NCBI GenBank assembly: GCA_031419835.1
Contig: JANOLP010000190.1
Span: forward strand, 1 to 13,837
Source of the DNA: JALYOK01 sp031419835
Lineage (GTDB): Bacteria > Pseudomonadota > Gammaproteobacteria > Burkholderiales > JALYOK01
Direction of reading: 5' to 3'
DNA length: 13,837 bases
Below are positions 1 to 6,861 of the stretch, one piece after another; position 1 is the first letter of the stretch; every line of letters starts with the position of its first letter. The position numbers and the translations under genes are program-made. The notes beneath the pieces were generated by a model, which was not told the DNA's origin, ran no database searches, and saw nothing but the letters and a program-made list of their open reading frames with translations.

Positions 1-251
1 GAAAGCATAAGAACCCATACATTGGGAAATTGCCGCTTGATTTGCTCGGTCGCTTCGAGCCCGTTAAGTTCTGGCATAGTGACATCCAGAATCGCCACAT
101 CGGGCATATGTTGCTTCACCATGGCAATGGCTTCGCGTCCATCGCAAGCTTCAGCAACGACCTTCAGATCGTCACTTTCATGCAATAACGATCGAATACC
201 CGCGCGTATTAATGCGTGATCGTCAGCAAGCAAAATTCGAGTTATGTTCAT
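1..251 (-). CDS. Response regulator, receiver domain (NarL/FixJ-like), truncated by the window edge
   Basis: This is the N-terminal part of a two-component response regulator; 83 whole codons are visible and the rest lies outside the window. The receiver signature is clear: an acidic pair at D10-D11 near the start, the phosphoacceptor Asp at about D56 in the motif ILDVTMPELNG, and a beta-strand ending VLML near the cut. The spacing DDH, then LDV-MP-LNG with GLEAT after it, is typical of NarL/FixJ/LuxR-type regulators, so an HTH DNA-binding domain is expected beyond the edge, but it is not seen. The ATG at 251 lies 4 bases after the kinase stop codon (TGA, 258-256), so the two form an operon and the kinase is the likely phosphodonor. 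The target genes are unknown. Certain as a receiver; the output domain is inferred. Confidence 0.88.
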   Translation of the reverse strand, partial: MNITRILLADDHALIRAGIRSLLHESDDLKVVAEACDGREAIAMVKQHMPDVAILDVTMPELNGLEATEQIKRQFPNVWVLML

Positions 252-255
252 GGTG

Positions 256-1347
256 TCATCTTGGATTCGTTCGGCTTCTTGGCTTCGCTACCAGGAAAGG
301 GAAAGAAACTTGGATATTGGTGCCTTCGTTGACTCGGCTGTATATCGTTACCTTCCCGCCAAGCAAGCTTGCGCGCTCTTCGATTCCGAATAATCCCATG
401 CATTCGCCAAGCGTCGTGCGCCCGCGCACTTTGACCATGTCAAATCCGATTCCATCGTCCTTGATTCCGACCAAGACCGTATCGTCATAGCGTCGAAGTT
501 CGATTGCGGCATGCCGCGCCTGCGCGTGACGAAGTACATTGGTAATGCATTCCTGGACGATGCGAAAGCAATTTGTCTCTAAGTCCGGTTGCAGGCGCAC
601 CAAAAAAGGATCGCAAGTCAGATGAATTGACAGTCCCGTAGCAGCAGCGCGATTTTCCACATAGGCCGCGAGCGCCGACGGCAACCCTAACGTATCTAGC
701 TGCGGGGGTCGCAACAAGCGCGAAAGATGACGAACTTGGCCCGATAATTCCCCCACCAATTTAATACTATCGCTAAGTTGCGTCGCAACCGCCTGATTTT
801 CTCTAGACCGCAGCACGCTCTGAAGATTTAGTTTGATCACAGTGAGCACCTGACCAATCTCATCGTGCAATTCTCGTGCAATATTTTTTCGCTCCGTCTC
901 TTGCCGCTCCAGCGCCCGCAACGTTAGGTTTTTGAGTTGCGTTCGAGTATTGGTAATTTCCAGCTCCATTTCCTTGCACGCCGAAATATCGCACATAGAC
1001 TTAATCATACGCGCGGCAATTTTTTGCTCATTGAAAGTTGCCTGACCACGGATTCGAAACCATCGATAGTCACCATTCTTTACTTGGACTCTGCACTCGA
1101 CATCGAACGGCGTTTGATTATCGAGGTGACTGCGCAGGTTACCTTGCACATTTTCGAGATTCTCAGGATGTAAGGTCGCCAACCAAGCCGCGTGGTTCAG
1201 TTTCAACGTGCCGGGCGCGTAACCAAGCAGTTCACAATATCGAGCGCTAAAAATATACTCGTCAGACCCAATATCCCAATCGGCAATACCGGATTCAATC
1301 ACGCTCGCGATCAGCTCAAACTTTTCGTCGACGCGAAACATTTTCAT
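256..1347 (-). CDS. PAS-domain sensor histidine kinase, HisKA_3 (NarX/DegS-like) type
   Basis: Sensor kinase of 363 residues that should autophosphorylate on His and pass the phosphate to the adjacent regulator. Residues about 10-125 look like a PAS domain with a PAC end (WDIGSDEYIFSARYCELLGY, then YRWFRIRG). A coiled linker at 127-155 leads to the HisKA_3 dimerisation motif RELHDEIGQ with phospho-acceptor H161. The ATPase domain shows an N box (ECITNVLRHA, N270), a G1 box (DDGIGFD, 297-303) and GLFGIEERASLLGG at 318-331. No membrane helix is present in the called protein, so it appears cytosolic. The ATG at 1347 follows an AGAAG stretch; a second ATG lies 6 bases inside. Upstream, the same frame is closed by TAG at 1378-1380. 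The 5' region may hold remains of a longer sensor (see findings). The signal it senses is unknown. Confidence 0.92.
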   Translation of the reverse strand: MKMFRVDEKFELIASVIESGIADWDIGSDEYIFSARYCELLGYAPGTLKLNHAAWLATLHPENLENVQGNLRSHLDNQTPFDVECRVQVKNGDYRWFRIRGQATFNEQKIAARMIKSMCDISACKEMELEITNTRTQLKNLTLRALERQETERKNIARELHDEIGQVLTVIKLNLQSVLRSRENQAVATQLSDSIKLVGELSGQVRHLSRLLRPPQLDTLGLPSALAAYVENRAAATGLSIHLTCDPFLVRLQPDLETNCFRIVQECITNVLRHAQARHAAIELRRYDDTVLVGIKDDGIGFDMVKVRGRTTLGECMGLFGIEERASLLGGKVTIYSRVNEGTNIQVSFPFLVAKPRSRTNPR

Positions 1348-1857
1348 GCGCTTCTGCAGAATGCAGCGCAGACGACCCTACGCACGACTGAAATGATGGC
1401 TAACAAAATAGAGGATACAACGACAATCGAAACAACTCGGGGAATTTGTACCGAGCAGCAAATTCATAGGCGTTTCGCGGGACGCACCAGCCGCTACCAA
1501 AGCGTTCAAAAATCTGTCGCAGGATTTCTCTCCAGACTACGCACCTCGACGAACACAGCCTCGTCGTGGCGACAGCATTAAATTTAGTTCAACCCTTAGC
1601 ATCGAAAAAACGACCTCGACACCCTAGAAATATCCCTCAACTTAAGCCGGGTAGCCCTCTTCATACTGTCGCGTCCATTTTTATCTTGGCGCGATCAGAT
1701 TCCCAGACTCAAACTATTTGGTTCTCTTGCAGCTTCAGCACATCAAATTTTTGAATTGCAAGCCTTACTTATACTACGCTCAATTTAAAAATTTGCATGC
1801 AACTGAATTATGCTCGGTCTAATTGCAACAGAGTCATTAAAGTCTACGCACAGTTTT

Positions 1858-1887
1858 TGCATAGGTCAATGACCTGAGCTAAGTCAA
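1858..1887 (-). promoter_or_regulatory. Candidate sigma70 promoter with a palindrome in its spacer
   Basis: Read on the minus strand, TTGACT (1887-1882) resembles a -35 box and TATGCA (1863-1858) a weak -10 box, 18 bases apart. The perfect 6-1-6 palindrome AGGTCATTGACCT (1875-1863) fills the spacer next to the -10, a usual place for an operator. The promoter points at the histidine kinase, but its start point near 1850 would leave a leader of about 500 bases. The -10 box matches the consensus poorly, so this is a candidate only. Confidence 0.3.
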
Positions 1888-1912
1888 ATTTAGTGGACGT
1901 ACAAGTTGATTG

Positions 1913-1932
1913 ACTACCTGGCAATGGGTAGT
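1913..1932. promoter_or_regulatory. NarL-type 7-2-7 dyad, candidate response-regulator site
   Basis: The stretch TACCTGG-CA-ATGGGTA (1915-1930) is two head-to-head heptamers with a 2-base gap; the arms extend to ACTACC and GGTAGT (1913-1932). The right half read on the minus strand is TACCCAT, which fits the NarL heptamer TACYNMT; the left half, TACCTGG, fits its first part. The 7-2-7 layout is the known arrangement for NarL/NarP. It lies about 70 bases upstream of the start point predicted for the 1858-1887 promoter. Binding by the regulator encoded at 1-251 is inferred from family and position only. Confidence 0.35.
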
Positions 1933-1934
1933 TC

Positions 1935-1950
1935 CCCGTTGCAAAACGGG
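1935..1950. repeat. Short hairpin CCCGTT-GCAA-AACGGG
   Basis: A perfect 6-bp inverted repeat around GCAA, a GNRA-type tetraloop when read on the plus strand. It starts three bases after the 7-2-7 dyad. No T-tract follows on either strand, so it is not a standard terminator. It could be a second regulator site or chance. Confidence 0.35.
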
Positions 1951-2033
1951 TATGCGATACACGACGAAACCGCCCGCGTGCTCAATGGTTATAGCCGGAA
2001 AAGTCCCCAAAAATTCCCATTTGCGCGCGGGCA

Positions 2034-2056
2034 CGATTGGCGCGGCTATCCAATCG
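2034..2056. repeat. 7-bp inverted repeat CGATTGG-N9-CCAATCG
   Basis: Perfect 7-bp arms (2034-2040 and 2050-2056) around a 9-base loop. The loop carries CGGCTAT, which also pairs with ATAGCCG at 1991-1997, so two alternative foldings are possible. No T-tract follows. Function unknown; it may be RNA structure behind the thioredoxin-like gene. Confidence 0.3.
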
Positions 2057-2221
2057 ATGAGCGGCGCGCTATTGTCACCCGAATCGCAACTTGTTTTTGA
2101 ATACGGAAGCCGCTAAAGTTCAAGAACATGTCGGGAAAGGCGCATGGATAATACCTCTACAGGCATGCAATGCCAGGAAGCAAGCGGAATGCGGCACATG
2201 GCACGGCGCTTTATTAATGTT

Positions 2222-2635
2222 CTAGGCAGAACGTTTCGCGGTCGGACAAACCCGGCGAGAAAATATCGCTATTTCCGCTTCTTTCTCTTGCTTGATGTCA
2301 GCGTGAACCGTCGTCATATCTAGGTTTCCCGCACGACGCAGCAGCCCTTCGAATATCTCCGGCTCGGGTAACGCTGGCTCGAGATAGAGGATGACTTGCT
2401 CGCGCATAATCATCAGCACCGGCGATTCGTCGATGCCGAAAGATGCAGCGAACTCGGGCTCATCTTCGATGACGATTTGCGCCAGATAGGCATCGGGAAA
2501 TTGGGCGTTAACTAGGGCCGCATAATCTAACATTGGCGTAGTATCCGCGCCACGCGACGACCATACGATAATCAAAAACCTGCCGTTGTCAGCTTCGTGT
2601 TGAACGGCTTCGCGATGTATCTTCAAAATCTCCAT
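2222..2635 (-). CDS. Thioredoxin-fold protein lacking the CxxC active site
   Basis: Protein of 137 residues whose first 110 follow a thioredoxin pattern. There is a strand FLIIVW (20-25), the place where WCGPC normally sits, a helix (MLDYAALVNAQFP), a strand with acidic end (LAQIVIEDEPEFAASFGI), and the cis-Pro strand ending SPVLMI (P72) followed by REQVILY. The redox pair is replaced by SSRG (26-29), so disulfide chemistry there is not expected; the only Cys is C130 in the tail. The last 30 residues are charged and not recognised. The ATG at 2635 has a full AGGAGG site that overlaps the stop codon of the upstream VWA gene, which points to translational coupling. A binding or adaptor role with the AAA+/VWA pair is inferred. 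No signal peptide is seen. Exact family not recognised. Confidence 0.75.
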   Translation of the reverse strand: MEILKIHREAVQHEADNGRFLIIVWSSRGADTTPMLDYAALVNAQFPDAYLAQIVIEDEPEFAASFGIDESPVLMIMREQVILYLEPALPEPEIFEGLLRRAGNLDMTTVHADIKQEKEAEIAIFSRRVCPTAKRSA

Positions 2636-2639
2636 AAAT

Positions 2640-2645
2640 CCTCCT
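2640..2645 (-). promoter_or_regulatory. Shine-Dalgarno AGGAGG overlapping the cbbO-type stop codon
   Basis: A full AGGAGG lies 4 bases before the ATG at 2635 and includes the last two bases of the TAG stop (2646-2644) of the upstream gene. It fixes the start of the thioredoxin-like gene and suggests coupled translation of the two proteins. Confidence 0.7.
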
Positions 2646-4914
2646 AGTGCTGGGTCATCCTTAGGTAAATCAGAGGAAGTTTTTCCGGTAATCGGGCGAT
2701 CTTATCCATCACCAAATAATTGCGTCGGCCGAATATCGTCGAGACATATTTATCGGCGCGCGGGTCTAGGCTCATGCAGAACGGCTGGATGCCGTGGCGC
2801 ATCAATCCGTCGCAAGCTTTTTTCGCATCCATCATCAAATAGCGTGGATCATGAACGTCGATATCGGACGGCTCGCCGTCGGTAATTACCAACAATAGTT
2901 TGCGCCCGGAAGCTTGCGCGCGCAAGAATTCGCCGGCGTGGCGGATAGCCGGCCCCATCCGCGTTGACAGCAATGGCGTAATGCCGGCGAGCGCGGCTTT
3001 TGCTTGCGGTCCATAGGGCGCGCCAAAATCCTTGAAGCGAAAATAGCTCACATCGCGCCGGCCATTGGACGTGAAGCCATGAATGGCGAATTCGTCGCCC
3101 AACTCGCTCATGGCATCGGCGAGCAATGCTAGCGATTCGCGCGCGAGATTGAGCACCGTGGTGTTCTCGCTGCGGATAACATCGCCGGTGGATTTTGAAA
3201 TATCCAACAGCACCAGCACCGATAGATCGCGACCGCGGCGCACGGTGCGCATATTGATGCGTGGATCGGGTTGGTGCCGACTGCGAATATCGATGACCGC
3301 ACGGATCGCCGCGTCCAGATCCATGCGATCGCCTTCGTGTTGTTTGCGCAGCCGCAACGCCTGCTGGATTTGTGCGGCTCGGATCAGCGCTTTGACTCGC
3401 TGTTGCAAAGCTTCGTGACGCTGCAGTACGGCGTCGATCAAACTCGGATCGCCGGGCACCGGCTGCTTCTCGAACAAGGTACACCAAGATGGCCGCTCGA
3501 GGCCGATGCTGTAATCCCATTCGCCATAATCGACCGAGCGTGTGACTAATTCCAACGCTATAGCGTGCGGTGAGTCTTGTTCTTTTTTGTCTGGATCGGG
3601 ATCGTCGACTTGCGCTTCGCGCAACTCCGGATGATCGGCGCGATCCGCTTCTTCCGGGTTGGTTTTGATTTCTTCCAGGACAATGTCGTCGTCCTCGTCC
3701 AACATCTGCGGCGCCTCATCGCCGTAATGCCACATGAACGAGTGATCGTCGCGGTATGGCGGCTGCACGACATAGGTTTTGTAGTTGAACTGCAGGCGTG
3801 TTTGGCCGATGTCGTTGGCGAGTGGGTTCGCCAGTTCGACGCTTAGATTTTGATCCTCGAGCCGCGCCTGATTCTCGGCCCACATACGGCGACCGCGCTC
3901 TACCCAGGGATGATCGTCTGCGTAATCGGCATCAAGCAGCGCACGCGATAATCGGGCGACGAGTTCCACGAAGGTGCCACCGAGTTCCGGTGTAGCGCTG
4001 TGCCAAGCTTTCCAAATATTGCGCAGCCCGGGAAATTCTCTGATGGCTAAGGCTTCCACGCGCGCATCTTCCAACATCGACACGACCACGATCTTGATCG
4101 GCTTATAGTTGCCGACTTTGAAGCGGGCGCGGGTGAAGGTCAGGTGCGCGGCGGCGTGGGCGGCGGCGGCACGATAGAGTTCTGCGCCGGGACCGATTTT
4201 TTTGCCGCCATAGGCATCAGGCAAATAGATGGTTTGCTCATCGATGAACGGCCGATGATTGTGGATCGCTAAATCTTTTTTGGCTTTCGGATGCATGATC
4301 CATTCGTGCCCCCACAGCGCGCGTAGATAAAGCTGCAAGCGCCGGTTGACGTGGCTGAACAGCGTACCCTCCCCGCCCAACTTGAGCATGGCGATGGCAT
4401 CTTTGCTATCGAGAGAGAAATATTTCTTTTGCGCCTCGGCATCGCGAGAATGGGTACGCAGACCGACTTGAACCCAGCGCCTCAGTCCGTTGATGGTCAG
4501 GCCATCGAACAATAGCGGCAGGCGGTCAAAAAACAGCGGTAATACGGCGGGCGATACGGCGGTTGTTTCGCTAACTAGGCGCAGGTATTCCAGAAATGCC
4601 GGCGTATCGCCGAGCTTCTGCGCGGCAAGGGTACTGGTGGCGAAAAACTGATCGAGCGGCGCGCTGCCCGCGCGTTCGTTTACGCGCAGCGCGGCTTCGA
4701 TCAGCGGTGGAATAATGCTCGCGTCCAAAATCTCCACGACCAGGGGAACTTGCCGCAAATAGGAAACCAGCGCCGCCCAGCCTACGCCGTTGGTTTTGAG
4801 TTTCATCAGGCCGCGAATGTAGGCGTCCAGGCCAGCGTCCCCTAACTTTCCGTGGGCAGTTGTTGCTGCAGACTGGACTAGAGCGACCAGCGACGGATCC
4901 AAATCGGCGGGCAT
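2644..4914 (-). CDS. cbbO: CbbO/NorD-family protein with C-terminal von Willebrand factor A domain
   Basis: Large protein of 756 residues, the VWA partner of the MoxR-type ATPase upstream. The VWA domain spans about 564-733. Its metal-ion-dependent adhesion site is intact: DISKS (D571, S573, S575), a likely Thr at 651, and ITDGE with Asp at 679. A strongly acidic stretch (about 399-448) precedes it. The N-terminal half is alpha-helical and contains HAAAH (H253, H257) and LEDARVEA (282-289). In known CbbQ-CbbO pairs the two form a complex that uses ATP to reactivate Rubisco; NorD acts with NorQ on nitric oxide reductase. Neither enzyme is encoded here, so the target is open. The ATG at 4914 is preferred; a TTG at 4935 would add 7 residues. 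Neither has a clear ribosome site. The length is closer to CbbO than to the usually shorter NorD. Confidence 0.82.
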   Translation of the reverse strand: MPADLDPSLVALVQSAATTAHGKLGDAGLDAYIRGLMKLKTNGVGWAALVSYLRQVPLVVEILDASIIPPLIEAALRVNERAGSAPLDQFFATSTLAAQKLGDTPAFLEYLRLVSETTAVSPAVLPLFFDRLPLLFDGLTINGLRRWVQVGLRTHSRDAEAQKKYFSLDSKDAIAMLKLGGEGTLFSHVNRRLQLYLRALWGHEWIMHPKAKKDLAIHNHRPFIDEQTIYLPDAYGGKKIGPGAELYRAAAAHAAAHLTFTRARFKVGNYKPIKIVVVSMLEDARVEALAIREFPGLRNIWKAWHSATPELGGTFVELVARLSRALLDADYADDHPWVERGRRMWAENQARLEDQNLSVELANPLANDIGQTRLQFNYKTYVVQPPYRDDHSFMWHYGDEAPQMLDEDDDIVLEEIKTNPEEADRADHPELREAQVDDPDPDKKEQDSPHAIALELVTRSVDYGEWDYSIGLERPSWCTLFEKQPVPGDPSLIDAVLQRHEALQQRVKALIRAAQIQQALRLRKQHEGDRMDLDAAIRAVIDIRSRHQPDPRINMRTVRRGRDLSVLVLLDISKSTGDVIRSENTTVLNLARESLALLADAMSELGDEFAIHGFTSNGRRDVSYFRFKDFGAPYGPQAKAALAGITPLLSTRMGPAIRHAGEFLRAQASGRKLLLVITDGEPSDIDVHDPRYLMMDAKKACDGLMRHGIQPFCMSLDPRADKYVSTIFGRRNYLVMDKIARLPEKLPLIYLRMTQH

Positions 4915-4985
4915 GTTTAATGAACTAGTGATCAAGCGTTATGGCTCTTAGCAGAATTATCGGTTACCTGTTCGACATTCGAATA

Positions 4986-5022
4986 CCCCCTCACCCTAGC
5001 CCCCGATTTCGGGGGAGAGGGG
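4986..5022. repeat. REP-like palindrome (CCCTCACCCTAGCCC type)
   Basis: The element has an inner stem CCCCCGA/TCGGGGG (5000-5006 and 5009-5015) and an outer arm pair CCCCTC/GAGAGGGG. The sequence CCCCTCACCCTAGCCCCCG is of the kind scattered between genes in many proteobacterial genomes. It sits in the 217-base gap between the cbbQ-type and cbbO-type genes, the only sizeable gap between 9907 and 2222. It could stabilise the upstream mRNA or reduce read-through. No other copy is in the window. Confidence 0.7.
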
Positions 5023-5131
5023 ATATTGTTCTTCTCCCGCAGAGTTGGAACAAAGTCAGGCGGGCGCACCACTGCTCTAAGGCCATAAGGGTGGCGCGCC
5101 AAAAACGGCTTAAAGAAACAAAAAATCCTAA

Positions 5132-5968
5132 TTAAAAATAAGTCCGAACAATCGCATCCAGTGCATCGCGCATATCCGGATCGTCGGTGATGGGCCGCAC
5201 CAAGGCGACGCGGCAAGCGGCGACGGGATCAATTTTCTGCGCGATTAACTGACCGGCGTAGATCAGCATGCGGGTCGAGGTGCCTTCGTCTAGGCCGTGG
5301 CCTTTGAGATTCCTTGCCCGTTCCGCAATGCTGACCAGCTTGTCAGCACTATCGGCGTCGACCCCCGATTCGTGGATAACAATTTCCGCCTCGACGGCGT
5401 GGTTGGGATAACCAAAATCCAATGCGCCGAAACGCTGCTTGGTCGATTGCTTGAGATCCTTCAACACGCTCTGGTAGCCAGGGTTATAGGAAATCACCAG
5501 TTGAAAATCCCGGTGCGCGGCGACTGTTTCGTTCTTTTTATCCAGCGGCAACATACGGCGTGTGTCCGTCAGCGGATGAATCACCACGGTGGTATCTTGC
5601 CGCGCTTCAACCACTTCGTCGAGATAGCAAATCGCGCCGTTGCGTACCGCCAATGTCAGTGGGCCGTCTTGCCAATGGGTGCCTGCGACATCGAGCAGGA
5701 AACGACCGACCAGGTCCGATGAGGTCATGTCCTCATTGCACGCAAGGGTGATCAATGGCTTGCGCAATTTCCACGCCATGTATTCCATGAAACGCGTTTT
5801 GCCGCAGCCGGTCGGACCTTTCAACATCATCGGCATGCGCGCGGCGTAGGCCGCCTCGAACAACTCGATCTCGTCCGACACCGCGCGGTAATAGGGCTCG
5901 GTGTGAATCACATATTGTTTAACAAAATCGTTCAAGGGCGGCACGGGTTTTAGCATGTCGTTATTCAT
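5132..5968 (-). CDS. cbbQ: MoxR-type AAA+ ATPase, CbbQ/NorQ family
   Basis: AAA+ ATPase of 278 residues, the normal size for CbbQ/NirQ/NorQ. Walker A is GPTGCGKT (51-58), Walker B is ICYLDE (113-118), sensor 1 is the Asn of ISYNPG (N162), and an arginine-finger candidate lies in TKQRFGALDF (R179). GTSTRMLIYAG (229-239) fits the sensor 2 region. Family members form rings that remodel a target enzyme together with a VWA protein (CbbO or NorD); such a partner lies downstream. The ATG at 5968 is 17 bases after the ureD stop, so transcription with the urease genes is likely. A second ATG 12 bases inside is possible; no strong ribosome site is seen. A T-rich run follows the stop without a stable hairpin. 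CbbQ and NorQ cannot be separated by eye; the symbol is a family label. Confidence 0.88.
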   Translation of the reverse strand: MNNDMLKPVPPLNDFVKQYVIHTEPYYRAVSDEIELFEAAYAARMPMMLKGPTGCGKTRFMEYMAWKLRKPLITLACNEDMTSSDLVGRFLLDVAGTHWQDGPLTLAVRNGAICYLDEVVEARQDTTVVIHPLTDTRRMLPLDKKNETVAAHRDFQLVISYNPGYQSVLKDLKQSTKQRFGALDFGYPNHAVEAEIVIHESGVDADSADKLVSIAERARNLKGHGLDEGTSTRMLIYAGQLIAQKIDPVAACRVALVRPITDDPDMRDALDAIVRTYF

Positions 5969-5985
5969 ATAGTAAGTTTACCGAA

Positions 5986-6861
5986 TTATTTTCGTCGCGG
6001 CGTCGGCAGCGAGCCGGTCAGGCATTTTCGCGCCTGCGACCAAAGACGCAGTTGCGCTGCGCGCAGCGCAATACCATCGGCGGCAAGAATGCGCGCGAAT
6101 ACACCGACGCCGCTTGGCAACAACGATACCCCGGCGTAAATGTCGTCGATCGCGTCCAGTGCGACGCGTAGCGGCGCCAGCATCGCGGCGGTCAAGCCCC
6201 GTTGCAGACACATAAAACTTGCTTGGGCGGCGAACCTTCCCGTCACGCCGGGCCTCTTCGTCAGCATGGATTTGCCATCAATACGGATGCGGTCTCGTAC
6301 CAACACCCTGTCGTCAACGTCGCGAACCACGATTTCGCTACGCAACCAATCGAATGCTTCGCCTTGATCGCGATGGTCGTGCATCAAGAACGCGTCGCTT
6401 AAAATCACCCGCGCGCTATCGGCCATGACAACATTGACCGTTGAGTCAATGCGCGAGCCTGCGAACAAGATCATCGGGTCGGGCAGATATTCGATTACCG
6501 AGTTACTTTCGGCCACCAAATTAACGTCTTGGCGTGCGCCACCCAAGGGCATGCTGTGAACGATAGTCGACGCGGATGTCGTAACATGGGCCTGACTGCC
6601 CTGCTCTGTTTGCAGCCTTAGGCCTAAGCGATCATGTTCAAAAATTCCACCGGCGCAGGACTGCACGTAAACCGTCGCCATGCCCGCCGCGTCACCCGTC
6701 ACATAAAACGGCCGACACACATGAAACGGATAGGGGGCGAACTGTTTTGCGATATGCGTCCGACCCGATTCGTCGGTGGCAAAGTGCAGCACGGCCGTGC
6801 GCGAGGCCGCATCTAAAGCTAGTGCAGGTACATCTGCCGCGAGAATTCGATCACCGGTCAA
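5986..6861 (-). CDS. ureD: Urease accessory protein UreD (UreH)
   Basis: UreD is the scaffold that binds apo-urease and, with UreF and UreG, guides nickel into UreC. From the chosen start the protein has 291 residues, normal for the family. Recognisable stretches include RPFYVTG, SCAGGIFEHDRLGL (the usual GG-I-GD-L region), AHVTTSASTIVHSM, and EYLPDPMILFAGSRI, the counterpart of the common EWLPQETI-F segment. There is no ATG near the 5' end. A TTG at 6861 has GAGGTG a few bases upstream and overlaps ureG by 11 bases. Another TTG at 6900 (304 residues) would overlap ureG by 50 bases and also has a GAGG stretch. The usual GGivgGD reads GGIFEHD here, a departure from the consensus. It is the last urease gene before the AAA+ gene. 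Confidence 0.88.
   Translation of the reverse strand: MTGDRILAADVPALALDAASRTAVLHFATDESGRTHIAKQFAPYPFHVCRPFYVTGDAAGMATVYVQSCAGGIFEHDRLGLRLQTEQGSQAHVTTSASTIVHSMPLGGARQDVNLVAESNSVIEYLPDPMILFAGSRIDSTVNVVMADSARVILSDAFLMHDHRDQGEAFDWLRSEIVVRDVDDRVLVRDRIRIDGKSMLTKRPGVTGRFAAQASFMCLQRGLTAAMLAPLRVALDAIDDIYAGVSLLPSGVGVFARILAADGIALRAAQLRLWSQARKCLTGSLPTPRRK

Larger units (their letters stand above)
1348..2221. other. 874-base intergenic region with no convincing gene
   Basis: This gap separates the stop of the thioredoxin-like gene (2222) from the kinase start (1347), both on the minus strand. Short open frames exist on both strands, but none has a convincing start, ribosome site and recognisable protein. 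Bases about 1740-1905 are AT-rich and look like a promoter region. They include a minus-strand promoter candidate with a palindrome in its spacer (1858-1887) and the palindrome TTGCATGCAA (1793-1802). Bases 1913-2056 hold three inverted repeats. Bases 1348-1602 show protein-like fragments in all three minus frames, interrupted by stops, which may be decayed coding sequence or chance. No terminator with a T-tract is visible behind the gene ending at 2222; a weak hairpin GGCAT-GCA-ATGCC lies at 2162-2174. Confidence 0.6.

Noticed and set aside
1793..1802. Palindrome TTGCATGCAA as an operator
   Set aside because: A single 10-base palindrome in AT-rich DNA is common by chance and has no defined position relative to a gene start.
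1906..2116. Two small plus-strand frames (64 and 68 codons) in the gap
   Set aside because: They overlap each other, start only at non-ATG codons, have no ribosome site, and run through the inverted repeats. The second has reasonable codon use, so a gene remnant cannot be fully excluded.
2849..3520. Minus-strand open frame of 223 codons
   Set aside because: Out-of-frame shadow of the cbbO-type gene; very rich in Arg and Ser, typical of a shifted reading.
5132..5968. Calling the AAA+ gene norQ with a nitric oxide reductase locus
   Set aside because: No norC or norB is present, and the long VWA partner fits CbbO better. NorQ is still possible by sequence family.
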